A DNA stretch of 64,000 nt, from the NCBI GenBank assembly GCA_037042185.1, contig JAXQJY010000031.1:434001-498000 (forward strand), read 5' to 3'. This DNA comes from Sordariomycetes sp. S80-01Y (Eukaryota; Ascomycota; Sordariomycetes). The notes under the pieces were generated by a model. It had not been told where the DNA came from and ran no database searches. It was given only the letters and a program-made list of their open reading frames with translations. The position numbers and the translations under genes were made by a program. Shown here piece after piece: positions 23,159 to 33,984 of the stretch. The stretch's first letter is position 1. Each line of letters opens with the position of its first letter.

Positions 23159-25028
23159 TGTGAAGAGTCATGGCCGCGCCGATTGACAGACGCCCCAAGC
23201 AAGCATGCAGCCGGGAGGGCATATTTATGAGGTCGTTTCTCGACCTCAGATACTTAAGTTGTATGATCCAGCGCGTGAACAAGGAAGAAAAGCCTTATGG
23301 GTGAAGTGGTCGGGCCCTCAATCGCCTTCCCTTCGACCAGCGTGTGGCGGCGCATCTCCATCACCTAGATTATGTGCTTTACACGCCGATGCTTTTCTGC
23401 TGGCTGTCTTTTAGACCACTTGTGCTCCCGGGCAAGGGGGCTTAAAGAATGTATATCGACGGCAACGTCTCATTTCTTCTCGGGCATCTCAATCTTTTCT
23501 CTTTCTCATCTTTTAAAGAGCCATGAGAGGGACAGCGAAGCAAAATGAGGGAAGGTATGATTCCCGACCCCTGGAATCCGGCGAGTTGGGATTGCTCTTG
23601 TCAGCCTTCCCGGTAAGGCGGTTCCGAAGACCAGGTATCACTCAGATCACGCTGATGCTAACATTAGTAAGCTGCACTCGTGTTTTGCAGAAGAAGACTT
23701 ACAATCGAGCAGTGAATGATGTAACGGATGAGGCTCGGGGCAGATACCCTGCGTGCCTTGACATATCTGAAAGCTATACAGCAAGAAAAGGGTTCGACGC
23801 AGAGAGTTGGTCGAAGTCTTCGAACGCGTAGGGTTGCAAGATGATGGAACAGCTTCTGAGTAATACCACAAACAGCATTTCCTCGATAACTCCAGCGTAG
23901 TGGGGTAAGGCTGTTTCGAAATCGAGAACCAACTCACTGTTCCCAGAGCTTCAAAAAAAAAAGAGCCACACTTCGAGATGCTGTCACCACGCTCCCTGCA
24001 GTGTGTAGTCCCTGGAATCAATCCATGGCTCTCAGCCCGTGGTCGCGCAGCATGAGAGCAGTGTCAACCCATGTCAGCGGCTTGAGATCTCCTCCACGAG
24101 AGCGAGGATACCCGCAAGCAGGCCGTTAGAAAGAACGGCAGAGCAGCGACCTCAAAGACTGTCTTGAAACTTCCCATCAGCGCTGGGAGGGAAGATGATC
24201 GAGTAGGTGGCCATTCTCGGACTGCAAGGTGAAGACTGTGCTCAGCCAGTTGAAGATAACGGTCTCAGTATGTTCAGTGCGGGTGATGCTGTCAAGAGCG
24301 ACCTTTGACACGAGCATCTCGCTCAACGCGACAACCAAAGCACTGAAATAACCAAGAAGATTCCTTCCCGATAGCGACGCTTGAGCTCATTCAGCTTGAT
24401 ATGCCACGCTTGCCAATGTCTGATGCTCAATGGCATAGGTGTGCTTAGTGGTTGACTGATGGACGTTCAACACAACCGATTGATGAGAAGGCATGTTTCG
24501 TGAGAAAGGAGAAAGATCACGCTTGTGCGGATGCCGCGGTCATAGAGAAGAGGGGGCTATGCACGAGGAAGAGAAGTGGCTGACTTGATGCCCGGGCTTA
24601 ATGCGGGCGTGTTGCAGCCTGCATCCTCATTGGTTCTCGACATTCGTCACATGCGTGCAGCGCTGGGAGTGGTCTCAGCCTGCATATATGATTATGCATG
24701 GGTGGGCGCTTCGCCCTGCCTGTCTACGCCGTAGATGATTATGACACGCACGCTTCAACGCCGAGCCTCTTTAGGCAGCGAGATCAGCTTGTCGAGGTTG
24801 TTGGCTGCTGTACGTCTCGATAGTGATGCGTAGCGACTCCGCCGCTTGCGATATCTCCCACTGCTTTAGATTGAATGCACAGAGTAGCTGAAAAATAGCT
24901 TTGTGTAGTCCCATCTAATAAAACCCAAGACCGATGGGGGGCCCCTTGGTCTGGCACCACAGCACCGCCCTTCGAGACACACTGCCACGGTTTTATGTAT
25001 ATACTCTACAGAAGGTTCTGAGTCAATC
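23159..25028. other. Intergenic, no certain gene
   Basis: 1.9 kb between relic A1 and the first 5S gene. Frames at 23523-23831 (+) and 24021-23647 (-) are unsupported. A minus-strand stretch near 24400-24150 reads briefly protein-like (TETVIFNWLSTVFTLQSENG) and may be another eroded gene fragment. Confidence 0.35.
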
Positions 25029-25147
25029 ACATACGACCATACCCAGTGGAAAATACGGGATCCCGTCCGCTCTCCCAGAGTCAAACCGCTGAGGGGCTGA
25101 TTAGTAGCTGGGTCGGTGACGACCAGCGAATACCGGCTGTTGTATGT
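25029..25147 (+). rRNA. 5S ribosomal RNA, copy 1
   Basis: 119 nt starting ACATACGACCATACCCAGTG and ending GGCTGTTGTATGT, the typical start and end of fungal 5S rRNA. Internal promoter elements are in place (GGTTAGTAGTTGGG-type C box present as GATTAGTAGCTGGG, then GACGACCAGCGAATACC). The terminal stem pairs ACATAC with GTATGT. It is identical to the copy at 33613. A dispersed 5S gene, transcribed by RNA polymerase III, is usual in Pezizomycotina. Confidence 0.95.
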
Positions 25148-25159
25148 TTCCTTTTTTTT
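25147..25159 (+). terminator. Pol III T-run after 5S copy 1
   Basis: TTTCC followed by a run of eight T directly after the 5S gene; the standard RNA polymerase III stop. Confidence 0.8.
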
Positions 25160-25400
25160 CTTTTTTCTTCCGTTTTTTGTTCTTTGAGTCTTCTCCATTT
25201 CTCTCAGAGCTTCTTACTCAGGCCTAAAATTTGACCTTTGAGCTTGGAGACTTTGCGCTGAACTGCCTTTTCTCAAGCCTCCTGCACGTACCTTTGCTGG
25301 GTGAATACCAGAGCTGGTCGTTCTGTAGCGAGACACCAGGACGCAGTGAATGGTCCTCAATTTGCGTTCACGTTTGAACCAGAGAGATACTGCAGATGCC
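25160..25400 (+). repeat. Diverged 5S 3' flank, matches 33741-33965
   Basis: The sequence downstream of 5S copy 1 resembles that downstream of copy 2: TTTTTTGTTCTTTGAGTCTT against TTTTTTGTTCCTTGAGTCTC, then CTTTGCTGGGT, then ACTGCAGATGCC against ACTGCAGATACC. Similarity is patchy and includes many transitions, so the duplicated unit is larger than the 5S gene and old. Confidence 0.5.
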
Positions 25401-26804
25401 CGTGCAGGACCCCCTGTTGCCACTGAAAGCTATTGCTGTGCTGTTACAGATCAAGCCTTGCTCGGGGCGCTGCGTTCCCACCACGCATGATCAGACGCAC
25501 TAACTCATACACTCATTGGCGAATAAACAATTCGCATCGAAAAGATAATCTACGTAGCCGCACGTAGGTGAATACTATCTTGCCTTGCGCAGTACAAGTT
25601 CACAAGCTGGTAGGGCTGCTCCCACGCAACCGCTCATACAGATGCCTACACACCTACAGCCATCATCACCGCTTGTAAGTTGTTCGCTAATGATAACGGA
25701 CAAGACGCCATCTCATCTTAAGAACAGTCTAAAACTCATTTTGCCAGCCAGAATTGCTCAGCTGCAGCTTGTGCCTTGCCATCCTTCTTTTCGGATCGGG
25801 ACAGAATCGGTGACCAGTCTGCCCCACTAGTTGGCCAAGAGCTTCAGCGACAGTAGAGATCGCGTTATGCTGATGACTGCAGTTTCGCACAAGAATCCAT
25901 GCAGAAAATTTCACTTCTTTTCTTTGAAATAACCCATTACGAAAAGCAAACCCTTGGGTGCCGGGAAATATCGCTGTGGATCATCAAGACATGCTGCTCA
26001 TTCCCGTCCCGAAGCTCTGCTCCTCCGTCCTTGACCTTTCAAAGCGTTAAGATCGCATTACGAATGAGGCGAGCTTTACTGTGGAATCTTTTGATCATCT
26101 CCACTCGTTGATTGTCGCTTTCTCGATGCTACACAAGTTGTAAACAAAATCTGCACGGGGAAACGACAGCTGGCTGCACGTTGCCAGGCAGCCTTGTCTC
26201 TCCAAAGGATGGTGGCCCGTGAAAGCTACGTTGAAGCAACCCATCACCGGTTGAAAGCAGAGGTTTTTGAGAGGAAAGACAGCTTCATGACCCCATGCGG
26301 CCTGTACGAAAGTCATGATAGACCATGAATGTATGTTCAGACATTATCCGTGGGGGCTCCGTGAGAATTCACCAGCCATTGTGTTGTGCTGCTGCCCCTC
26401 CATCTGCAACTAATATCCGCGCCCTAACGTTCCCATTAAAGGGTCCTGCAGTCAACAGAGAAGCTCTATAAGCTGTTTTTCTGCGGGGCTCTGTTAGTAT
26501 CCAAGCATAATCCTCCAGCCCTATTCCTGTGTCATGGCCCCAGATTCTCGGTTCCGGTCCCGCGCCCCGCGCCCAAGAGTCGGAGCTAGAGCCACACGCG
26601 CCCGATTGGTCACGGATCCTACATGGGCATCCCATGCAGGGCAGATCGCGGCCTCTTTAGACGGCTATATGTCTAGGTACTACCTTCAAGGGGCTAAGGG
26701 ATAGTGACTGGAGATACTCTGCTAGTGCTGGGTTGCAATGACCACGGCAAGAACACGGCGACGTCTGTCAGCCATGCGAACCGAAACCTCTCATAGCCAC
26801 GCTC
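25401..26804. other. Intergenic, no gene seen
   Basis: 1.4 kb with no supported frame. Relative to the second unit, where only a few hundred bp separate 5S from block B, this is extra sequence, either inserted here or lost there. Confidence 0.4.
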
Positions 26805-26970
26805 GGTATTCAATACCTACCTTCAGCGGAGGCCTTCAAGTCGGCACCGACACCAGTGTAGGTAAGATGGTTTGGTGGCGCATCCTTGGGTGGCAGTACT
26901 GACTGGGTATGTTGAAAGGCACGAATAGCTGTGTAAACTGCCATATCAGTATCCGGGGTTAAAATCTACG
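26805..26970 (+). repeat. Repeat block B, copy 1
   Basis: Matches 33985-34290 in the same orientation. Anchors: TTCAATACCTACCTTCAGCG against TTCAATACCTATCTTTAGCA, and GGCACGAATAGCTGTGTAAA against GAGCACGAATAGCTATATAA. Differences are nearly all C/T and G/A transitions, with this copy holding the C/G states, as expected when copy 2 took more RIP. Confidence 0.7.
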
Positions 26971-27854
26971 ACAAAGCGTATCAACACTATCACCCACATA
27001 TTCAATCTTCCAATTCTATTTATCTCACGATTAAAAAATTAACAAGAAATACATATTACGCGATCCTTTTTAACCAATAATGTCACTCCCTGCTGCTCTC
27101 TTAGTTCTGGTTATGGTCCTACCCTAGACCATGGGAGCCACCCTAACTCCCAGAAATAATAAGTCGTTGAAGCGAGCTGCGCCTAACGAATTCCCATCTT
27201 GTGCCTCCAGTGTGCTCAAGATGTATCAAATTGGTAGGTCGCAATGCTAAAAGAATTCGTGCATTCTCGACGGAGCCAACCTTTGTGTCTCGGCCCTGAA
27301 CTCTGACCACCAACGCTCACTACTGCACCGCGCTCGCTCACCCTTTCACCCTCTCACCCTCTCACCCTCTCTCTCTCGTTCCTCTGAGAGTGAATGTGTT
27401 TATATGTGCGCGTGAACTTTATCCACTCCTTGTCGCTGCTACACTGTGCATGCGGCATGCTCCCATACTCGAATCAGCTATACCGATCCCGGGCAATCGT
27501 GCATAGCTGAGGTTCATACTGTTTGATCGATACTTTCCTTACCTAGAACACCAGGTTGGAACGCCATCTGATTCGTTGGACTGATTTCAGACCAGAACCT
27601 GGGAGCGGGGTGAAGACGGCATGCACGAACTACCAACAGCATAAGGAGGGTTACATCTTGATACGATGATGGCAAGGTGCTCTCTCCTCTCGGCTGCCCC
27701 GAACTGAGGGCGGGGTCATCTCTTCGTTTCAGGCATCGCATACTTATTTGCGCTTGATTTCGGCTCAATCCTTTACTCCCGCACCGTCTTCTCAGACTCG
27801 CCATCTCAACATTCTGATTGCCGAGTGTGACTTTGCCGTGCCATCTCCTTCAAT
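26971..27854. other. Promoter region of the T5orf172 gene
   Basis: About 880 bp. It contains a low-complexity CCCTCTCA / CT tract near 27345-27385, typical of fungal promoters, and no supported gene. Confidence 0.45.
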
Positions 27855-29612
27855 ATGGGTACGAATGAGACGGTTTCCGAGCACCCCGTGTTCAAAGAGC
27901 TGATGCTTATCCTGAGGCCCATTGATATAGAACCAAACCCGGAAGAGTGGGAGTTTAAGAGATGCCCGGCTTTAGCCACTCGCTCGGGGAAGAGGTGCAC
28001 CAAGCAACCCAAACATAGAGCTAATGCCGAAAGCCTGTACAACCACTTTAGGTTGATGGAGAAATGGACCGAGACCGGTCATTTCTTCAATCAACTCAGG
28101 GAATTTCTTGATGCTTCACACTGCGGATGGCATGGACCGAGAGCCATGAAGAGCCTCGAAGCATGGAAGAGCATTCGTGAGACGACCGTTCCTTCATTAG
28201 CCAATGAACCTCCCACCATCGGTGGCGTTGACCACGACAGGCCTCGCACACATTTCCCTGAGCATTCTACGAATAAAACAACGGAGCCTATACTGGGCGA
28301 AGAAACACCACTGGAATCAATTTACGAGATCAACCGCAAGGCTCACGATGATGTTGAGACTGCCACAGACAGCATCTCCAATATGACCATCACTGCCACG
28401 AAACAAACCGAGGTCATCGAGAATATTAGTGACAACATTGACGCTGGCAAAACTGAGAAGATCATCGGGCTGGGCTTAGCAACAATTGAACGGAAAGGAT
28501 CGCTACGGAACCACTCACCAATCTTCACCGAGCTTCACAAACCCTTAACTCCTCAGCAACAGGAACATGGGCTTGTCTACGTTCTTGAGCACACTGACGA
28601 AAAAGGTCTATTCAAGATTGGGTGGACAAGAGCGACCGCGGAAAAGAGTCTCAATCAGGCCGGCAACTGCTCGGCGTCGGATGTGGAAATTCTTCATCAA
28701 ACCCGCAGTGGTCATTTTTTTGCGGCATCTAAGGCTGAAAAGCTTGCCCAAACAGTCCTTCGCCACCATAATCTCACCATCAAGGAATGCGAGAAATGCG
28801 GGGGCGGCCATAGGAAGTGGTTCCGTGCGCCTAAAGAGATGGTGATAGAAACCGTGGAGATCATGGAGACCTTTGTTCAGCTTCCAGCATACGTGGAGAA
28901 AGACGACGGTACTTGGAAGCTCTCGGATGCTGCGTTTGCAACCATCAGAACCATGTGTCAGTTTTCAACAGTGAGGTTGAAAAGTGCCATGACAGCAGCA
29001 GAAGGACCGGTGGAGAGGCCCTCCATCGACGGGCCTCTCGGGGATGTTCCGACACAAACAAACTTGGAAGAGGTCACTCACACTACTGAAGAGGTCATTC
29101 ACACTACTGGGGCTACCGTGTCACCGATTCCACAGGACTCTGACCGAGGTGTGGATGGGCAGAGCCTGTGGGCTGCATCAGAAACTATCGAATCCCCCAA
29201 AGGCGCAAAGGGCAAAAGAAACTCCATAGGGACTGAGACTGCCAAAAGAGCCAAAAGAGCGATACGGAAGGCTGGGGAGATCATAGACCGCGTGGGGCAA
29301 AGTTGGAGCCGGTCACAGGAAGGCACATCAGACCTTGACGGCGATGACAAGACAACGAACTCGGGAATGAGAAACGAAACTGATTTAGGGACACCTGACG
29401 TCAAAGAAGCCGTCACGGGGGTTTTGTGGAGTCTGTTTCCTGAAGATATCAAGCGTCGCAGAGATGACGTTGGTAGTAAAGAGGCCCGTGGAGGTGTTGT
29501 GTGGGCAAAGATGGTAAAGCAAGATTTGAGGGCCATGGTAAAGGATTTCAAGGTAGAATGGCAACGCGAGAGCGAGGAGGATATAGACTGTTTAGCAAGC
29601 AAGAAGAGGTGA
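27855..29612 (+). CDS. T5orf172 (DUF1766, GIY-YIG superfamily) domain protein
   Basis: Intronless gene of 585 residues. Near residues 35-60 there is a Cys/His cluster (RCPALATRSGKRCTKQPKHR, then YNHF), a small zinc-binding-like motif usual in front of this domain in fungi. From about residue 239 the T5orf172 domain reads GLVYVLEHTDEKGLFKIGWT, SLNQAGNC, FFAASKAEKLAQTVLRHH, CEKCGGGHRKWF, then FVQLPAY. It belongs to the GIY-YIG nuclease superfamily; fungal members (as in S. pombe Mug113) have unknown function. The C-terminal 230 residues are low-complexity and charged, with a basic stretch TAKRAKRAIRKAG that could be a nuclear signal. Start chosen at the first ATG. It lies between the two units of the segmental duplication. 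Confidence 0.85.
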   Translation: MGTNETVSEHPVFKELMLILRPIDIEPNPEEWEFKRCPALATRSGKRCTKQPKHRANAESLYNHFRLMEKWTETGHFFNQLREFLDASHCGWHGPRAMKSLEAWKSIRETTVPSLANEPPTIGGVDHDRPRTHFPEHSTNKTTEPILGEETPLESIYEINRKAHDDVETATDSISNMTITATKQTEVIENISDNIDAGKTEKIIGLGLATIERKGSLRNHSPIFTELHKPLTPQQQEHGLVYVLEHTDEKGLFKIGWTRATAEKSLNQAGNCSASDVEILHQTRSGHFFAASKAEKLAQTVLRHHNLTIKECEKCGGGHRKWFRAPKEMVIETVEIMETFVQLPAYVEKDDGTWKLSDAAFATIRTMCQFSTVRLKSAMTAAEGPVERPSIDGPLGDVPTQTNLEEVTHTTEEVIHTTGATVSPIPQDSDRGVDGQSLWAASETIESPKGAKGKRNSIGTETAKRAKRAIRKAGEIIDRVGQSWSRSQEGTSDLDGDDKTTNSGMRNETDLGTPDVKEAVTGVLWSLFPEDIKRRRDDVGSKEARGGVVWAKMVKQDLRAMVKDFKVEWQRESEEDIDCLASKKR

Positions 29613-29679
29613 GATCAGGCTGGCCGCATCCGTTCCCCGAAATCATTTGGAATATCTACACCGGGTATTATAAGTCTCA

Positions 29680-31010
29680 TTTGTGGTAGTAGCAATGGAT
29701 ACGTTTTCGAGGTTTACGAGCTAAATCGGTTGAGCGGGTGGCTCCCGGGGGCCTCGCCCCGACCTCCCTGGCACGAGATTGACTGGGTGCGGTAGGTAGG
29801 CCACACTCGCACACTAATTCTCCAACCAATGCGCAATGGTCGGTGGCTGTGATGAGCACCGCATCCGTGAGGGGATGAACTGTCTCTCGGCATGACATGA
29901 CGCCGCTGACATGAGGCAGCCCCCGCATTGCCGAGATTTAAGCAGCCTCCAGAACGCGTAATAGTGAAGTATAATTATTGCCAGTGTCATTTCCAACACC
30001 ACAGGTAGTACTGAGCAAAGGCCGATAAGAACTTACGCTTCAAATGCCGTGTTCCGCACATTAGCTCAATCACCCACGTGTCGGAGGTCTGAATTTGGGT
30101 ATTCGAGCCCTTGAATATGTGGACCCGGTCGATAAGGTAAGCCAACAATCTCAATTCGTGACTGAGATGTCGAGCGTGCTGGGTTTGTGGCCGTACGTCT
30201 CGTTGATTCCTCCCTTCGGGCCCCTAATGAAGTGATATGTAACACTGGTGATAACATTTGAAATTTTGCAGTCTATAATAGTCAAATGCTATCCGTCTGG
30301 TTTGGGCTGCCGGATCTGATCGCGGTCTTGTGTCCAGTGAAGTCAGCTGATCCCAGTTATGCGTCAAGGGTGCAAGATATATCGAAACAGACGAAAGTGA
30401 GACGAAGTACATGTTGGGCTTGTCTGCTACTTAACAGCAGCTCCAAATTCCATGTCCTTGTTCTCTCGATGATAAGAACAATACTTCCTGTTTTCGAATC
30501 GACCATAGCAGACAAGAGGACTTCGGGTTTCTCCAGGGCGAATTTGTATCAGAAGGAATTTTGCCCATAGCTGATGTGAGCTATGCACTTCACCAAGAGG
30601 GCATAGCGGATCTTCACAGAGATAATAAAAATGTCGAGCGTCGCAATAGGGAAACACAGTAATGTCGGGGCTTCCGATGTCATGGAAGCGGTTATGGGTT
30701 TTGCATAGTATCTGTCCCCTAGAACTTCAAGAGTAAAGGAGATATTCTGGGCTATAAAGAAACCCGCGGAAGTGTTGTGTTGGATGGGATAGTATAGAAC
30801 AAGTTCAAGGGCGTCACTACTTACTTCAAGGTAAACTAGAAGTGCGGAACTAATGAGGCTAGATACATCCGGCAAGCAATAATGATGAGAACAGACTGAC
30901 CGCACCTGGCGCCCGAAACCATCTAAATGGTCTGCACCTAAAAAACGCCCTGGTTTGGACTCGCGATTCGAATTCATCTTCTCAATAACCATACTTAGTG
31001 ATGGAGGCAT
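29680..31010 (-). pseudogene. Degenerate coding sequence, family A copy 2
   Basis: Minus-strand relic matching 22163-23158. In this copy the middle frame (30657-30427) reads from FPYCDARHFYYLCEDPLCPL to RPGETRSPLVCYGRFENRKY. A neighbouring frame gives YFVSLSSVSIYLAP, then LDISVT and a 3' part with MSCRET. The 153-codon frame beginning at 31010 is probably a shadow or upstream exon. The parts lie in different frames, so it is either a multi-exon gene or, more likely given the transitions between copies, a pseudogene. Family not recognised. Confidence 0.45.
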
Positions 31011-32196
31011 GATCTAAAGATGGAGTTTATATCGAACTGATCATACAGTTGAGGCGAGGAATATTGTAGGGTGTGTATTTACCTTCGTGATAATGTGATG
31101 CAGAAGAACAATTGATGTCTTGTTACCTCAGAATCGCTCAACCTCCGAGGCGTGTGAGTTACTTTCACGGCTTCGACGCTAGTCACGTATATGTGCCTAG
31201 AGACAAGCTAATGAGGACTGTGGGAGTTTCAAGCTGGATGTGAGGACGCTTCTCCGGATGTGGCGGAGCCATGGCTGAGTACCTAGGATCTAAAGTTGTG
31301 AATCTTGCCGTGTCTGAGTGGCTGGACATTGGCTGGGGCCGCGTCCTGCAGGTGGGTCACACGCACCCACCAATCTTCAAGTTTCAATTGAACCAATGCA
31401 CGATTGCGGGTGGCTGTGTACAGGACGTCCTGGTCAATTGGGTGCACGCGACGGGTCGTTCGAACCGATCCAGCACGGTTCTGCCCTACCCCTTCCCGCC
31501 TTCGGCTCCGCTTGAATGGTATCTCTTGGAGTCTCTTTTGCTCTGTACAGAAATAGAAACGTCCAGATCCGGAGTAACTACTTTTATGGTCTGCGTCGTT
31601 CAGATACCCTTAGCTATTGAGCGACATGACGCGTATCGAAATACGAAGTCACGGTGAGGTGCCACAGCTAACGAATTCGTAAACAGTCACAATGACTGAT
31701 GGAGGATTCTGAAGCAACCGAAAGCGATCGTTTGAAGTAACAGACCTGTCCGGCTCGATATGTTGCTCTAGCCTACGACCGCCGCTTGACAACAAGGGTC
31801 GCGATCAAAGCAAACGCTTCGTCTCCTTTCCTCTTAGGGTTTTAGTGCTTAAATTCCTAATTTGAGAGACCTACTTATGTTCCAAGAGATATTGCACTCG
31901 GGGAACCAAAAAGATCGCGCCGAGGATTGACCCCCTTCTGCCTTCGACAAGAGGCGCAGTGACAGCGGGTCGCCTCGTCTTATGCATATTGGTTCGCACG
32001 CTCCAGGCCAGGCATCCCTTTCAGCGACAAGGAGTTAAAACCTAACCCCTCCTCGTCGCACGCTCGTTGCTTCCGACGTCCTTCCTTCTTTCTAAGGGTG
32101 CTCTGGGAGTATCATTCCGTTTAAACGTCAGATTCTCGAGGAGCGCACAAGTCGTCAACAATTGTTTCTTGCTTTGGTTTCACTCAAAGATCCAGC
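31011..32196. other. Intergenic, no certain gene
   Basis: 1.2 kb. The 128-codon frame at 31271-31657 (+) has no motif. The last 200 bp are pyrimidine-rich and form the leader of the coiled-coil gene. Confidence 0.4.
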
Positions 32197-32991
32197 ATGA
32201 GCGATATCACACCCGGACTGCTCCGGCAACTCGGTCGCAATTACCGATGCCGTCCCTACGATTCCCACCAAAGCGTGTATGAGGATTATGATGACCTTCC
32301 ATTCCTTCAACACTCTCCGACTGAAGAGAGCTTGACGATCAGACGCCTCACCCGCCAAAATCGAACGCTCGAGAACGAATTAGCCGCAACCCGCCGGAAT
32401 GCCTCTCAAGTATCATGGGAGTGGAGTCAGGCGGAGAAAAATCAGCGAAGGAAAGCCTCAGCTTTGGAAGTTGCTCTCCAGAAGCTGAAAGTCACCTTCG
32501 AAGGAACTTCTGCTCGACTTGATGAGCTCGAAAAGTCGAAGGCAGTCCTAGCCAAGGAACTCGACATACAGCGCAGCAGGACGAGGAGTGTTACAAAAGA
32601 GAAGGAGAGGTTGGAGGCTTGTCTTGTTTCGAAAGATTCCTCTTTGAGTGAGTCTCTAGCGCAGCTCGAAGAGGAGAGAGTGCGCAGTAGGCACGACGCA
32701 CAACAAACGACGGTTTGTCTTACCGCCAAAGAAGCTGCATTACACGACTGCCGCGCCCAGCTCGACGTGGCGCAGCAAAAGAACACTGCTCTGGTTGCCC
32801 AGCTTGAGGTGGCACATCAGCAGAACTCAGCTCTAGTCGAACGCAATGCAGAGTTGGAGGCTGCTGTAATGTCGTTAAAGGGAAGCATATCTGCATGTTG
32901 GCTGCATCGGTTCTGGACGTGGATAGCTTTACTGCGAAGGCTCTGCGCTAGGTCTGTGCTCCGATTGAGGAACATTTTGGCATGTAGATGA
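32197..32991 (+). CDS. Coiled-coil protein, hypothetical
   Basis: Intronless gene of 264 residues. After a 45-residue N-terminus (MSDITPGLLRQLGRNYRCRP) residues 48-230 form a nearly continuous heptad-rich coiled coil: IRRLTRQNRTLENELAATRR, LQKLKVTFEGTSARLDELEK, and near the end two similar units, LDVAQQKNTALVAQLEVAHQ followed by QNSALVERNAELEAAV. The C-terminal 35 residues are Trp/Leu/Arg-rich (LHRFWTWIALLRRLCARSVL) and could be an amphipathic or membrane-contacting helix. No family recognised; a scaffold or tether role would be inference. It sits inside the second duplicated unit, between relic A2 and 5S copy 2, and has no visible counterpart in the first. Confidence 0.6.
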   Translation: MSDITPGLLRQLGRNYRCRPYDSHQSVYEDYDDLPFLQHSPTEESLTIRRLTRQNRTLENELAATRRNASQVSWEWSQAEKNQRRKASALEVALQKLKVTFEGTSARLDELEKSKAVLAKELDIQRSRTRSVTKEKERLEACLVSKDSSLSESLAQLEEERVRSRHDAQQTTVCLTAKEAALHDCRAQLDVAQQKNTALVAQLEVAHQQNSALVERNAELEAAVMSLKGSISACWLHRFWTWIALLRRLCARSVLRLRNILACR

Positions 32992-33612
32992 GAAGTTTGG
33001 GCATCTGGATGGGAATTGGGACGGCTTAAGAAGGATATGTGAAAGGTTCATCCTTACCACGCTATTGTCCAGCCCAGTTCTAGTCGAGAATGTTTGCCAA
33101 ATCTCATTTACGTTGAGTATCTCTAACTGCGATTGTCTCAAGTGCCCGGGCGCCGGGTCATGGAACTGCACAATCATAAGAGTCGGCCGCCGTCACAATG
33201 CAAGACCTAGAAGGGTCTACTGCCGACACTTCTTGAGAGATGAATCGCTAGGTCATGCCCATGGCGGGCCTATTTTGAGGCCATTGCCACCTAGAGACTG
33301 AGGAGTCTTTCGTCGCTGGTGGTCTGCGCACACTGGTAGCTGCTAGTCAATGACCGCGGTCGCCCCAAACGGCTCTGGCAACTTTATGATATCACAAAGA
33401 CCAAAGGGATAAATTAGTGCTGCCGCTGAACATGTCACTCACTCTAGCTGGGATGAGGACCTAAGATGAAGGCGTCTGCGAGGTGTCTTCAAAAAAGAAC
33501 ATGGTTCCGTTACCTGTCGGCTACCTTGCCGTACGCAAACCCACGTCCCGAAGGTGAGAAACACAAAGGGTAGTTTAAGTACTTCATAGCCCCAACAATG
33601 TGATCACCCGTC
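32992..33612. other. Intergenic, no gene seen
   Basis: 620 bp between the coiled-coil gene and 5S copy 2, without supported frames. Confidence 0.45.
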
Positions 33613-33731
33613 ACATACGACCATACCCAGTGGAAAATACGGGATCCCGTCCGCTCTCCCAGAGTCAAACCGCTGAGGGGCTGATTAGTAGCTGGGTCGG
33701 TGACGACCAGCGAATACCGGCTGTTGTATGT
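33613..33731 (+). rRNA. 5S ribosomal RNA, copy 2
   Basis: 119 nt, identical by eye to 25029-25147, with the same internal control region and terminal stem. The flanks differ from copy 1 and show RIP-like transitions, whereas the RNA gene does not. Confidence 0.95.
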
Positions 33732-33740
33732 TTTTTTTTT
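33731..33740 (+). terminator. Pol III T-run after 5S copy 2
   Basis: Ten T in a row at the end of the 5S gene, then GTTCCTTGAG. Confidence 0.8.
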
Positions 33741-33965
33741 GTTCCTTGAGTCTCCGCCTTTCGTTGAACGATGCTTAGCTTGAGCTTAAATTTAAGCTCT
33801 TCATGCCTGGAGTTTCTGCCTTAGTCTGTTTTAAGCCTCAAGCCACTCACAACAAGCTTTGCTGGGTTATCAGCAGAACTAGGAATCCACAGGGGAACGC
33901 TGGCGAAGAGTCACTGTTTTCAGACTACTATCCAGAAATAAATCATAATCCAACTGCAGATACCT
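33741..33965 (+). repeat. Diverged 5S 3' flank, copy 2
   Basis: Counterpart of 25160-25400; the same anchors (TTGTTCCTTGAGTCT, GCTTTGCTGGGT, ACTGCAGATACC) occur in the same order. Confidence 0.5.
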
Positions 33966-33984
33966 TTCCATGTCACTCTGACAC

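Noticed and set aside
27345-27385. Telomere-like CCCTCT repeats
   Set aside because: The units are CCCTCTCA and CT, not CCCTAA; a promoter-type pyrimidine tract in mid-contig.
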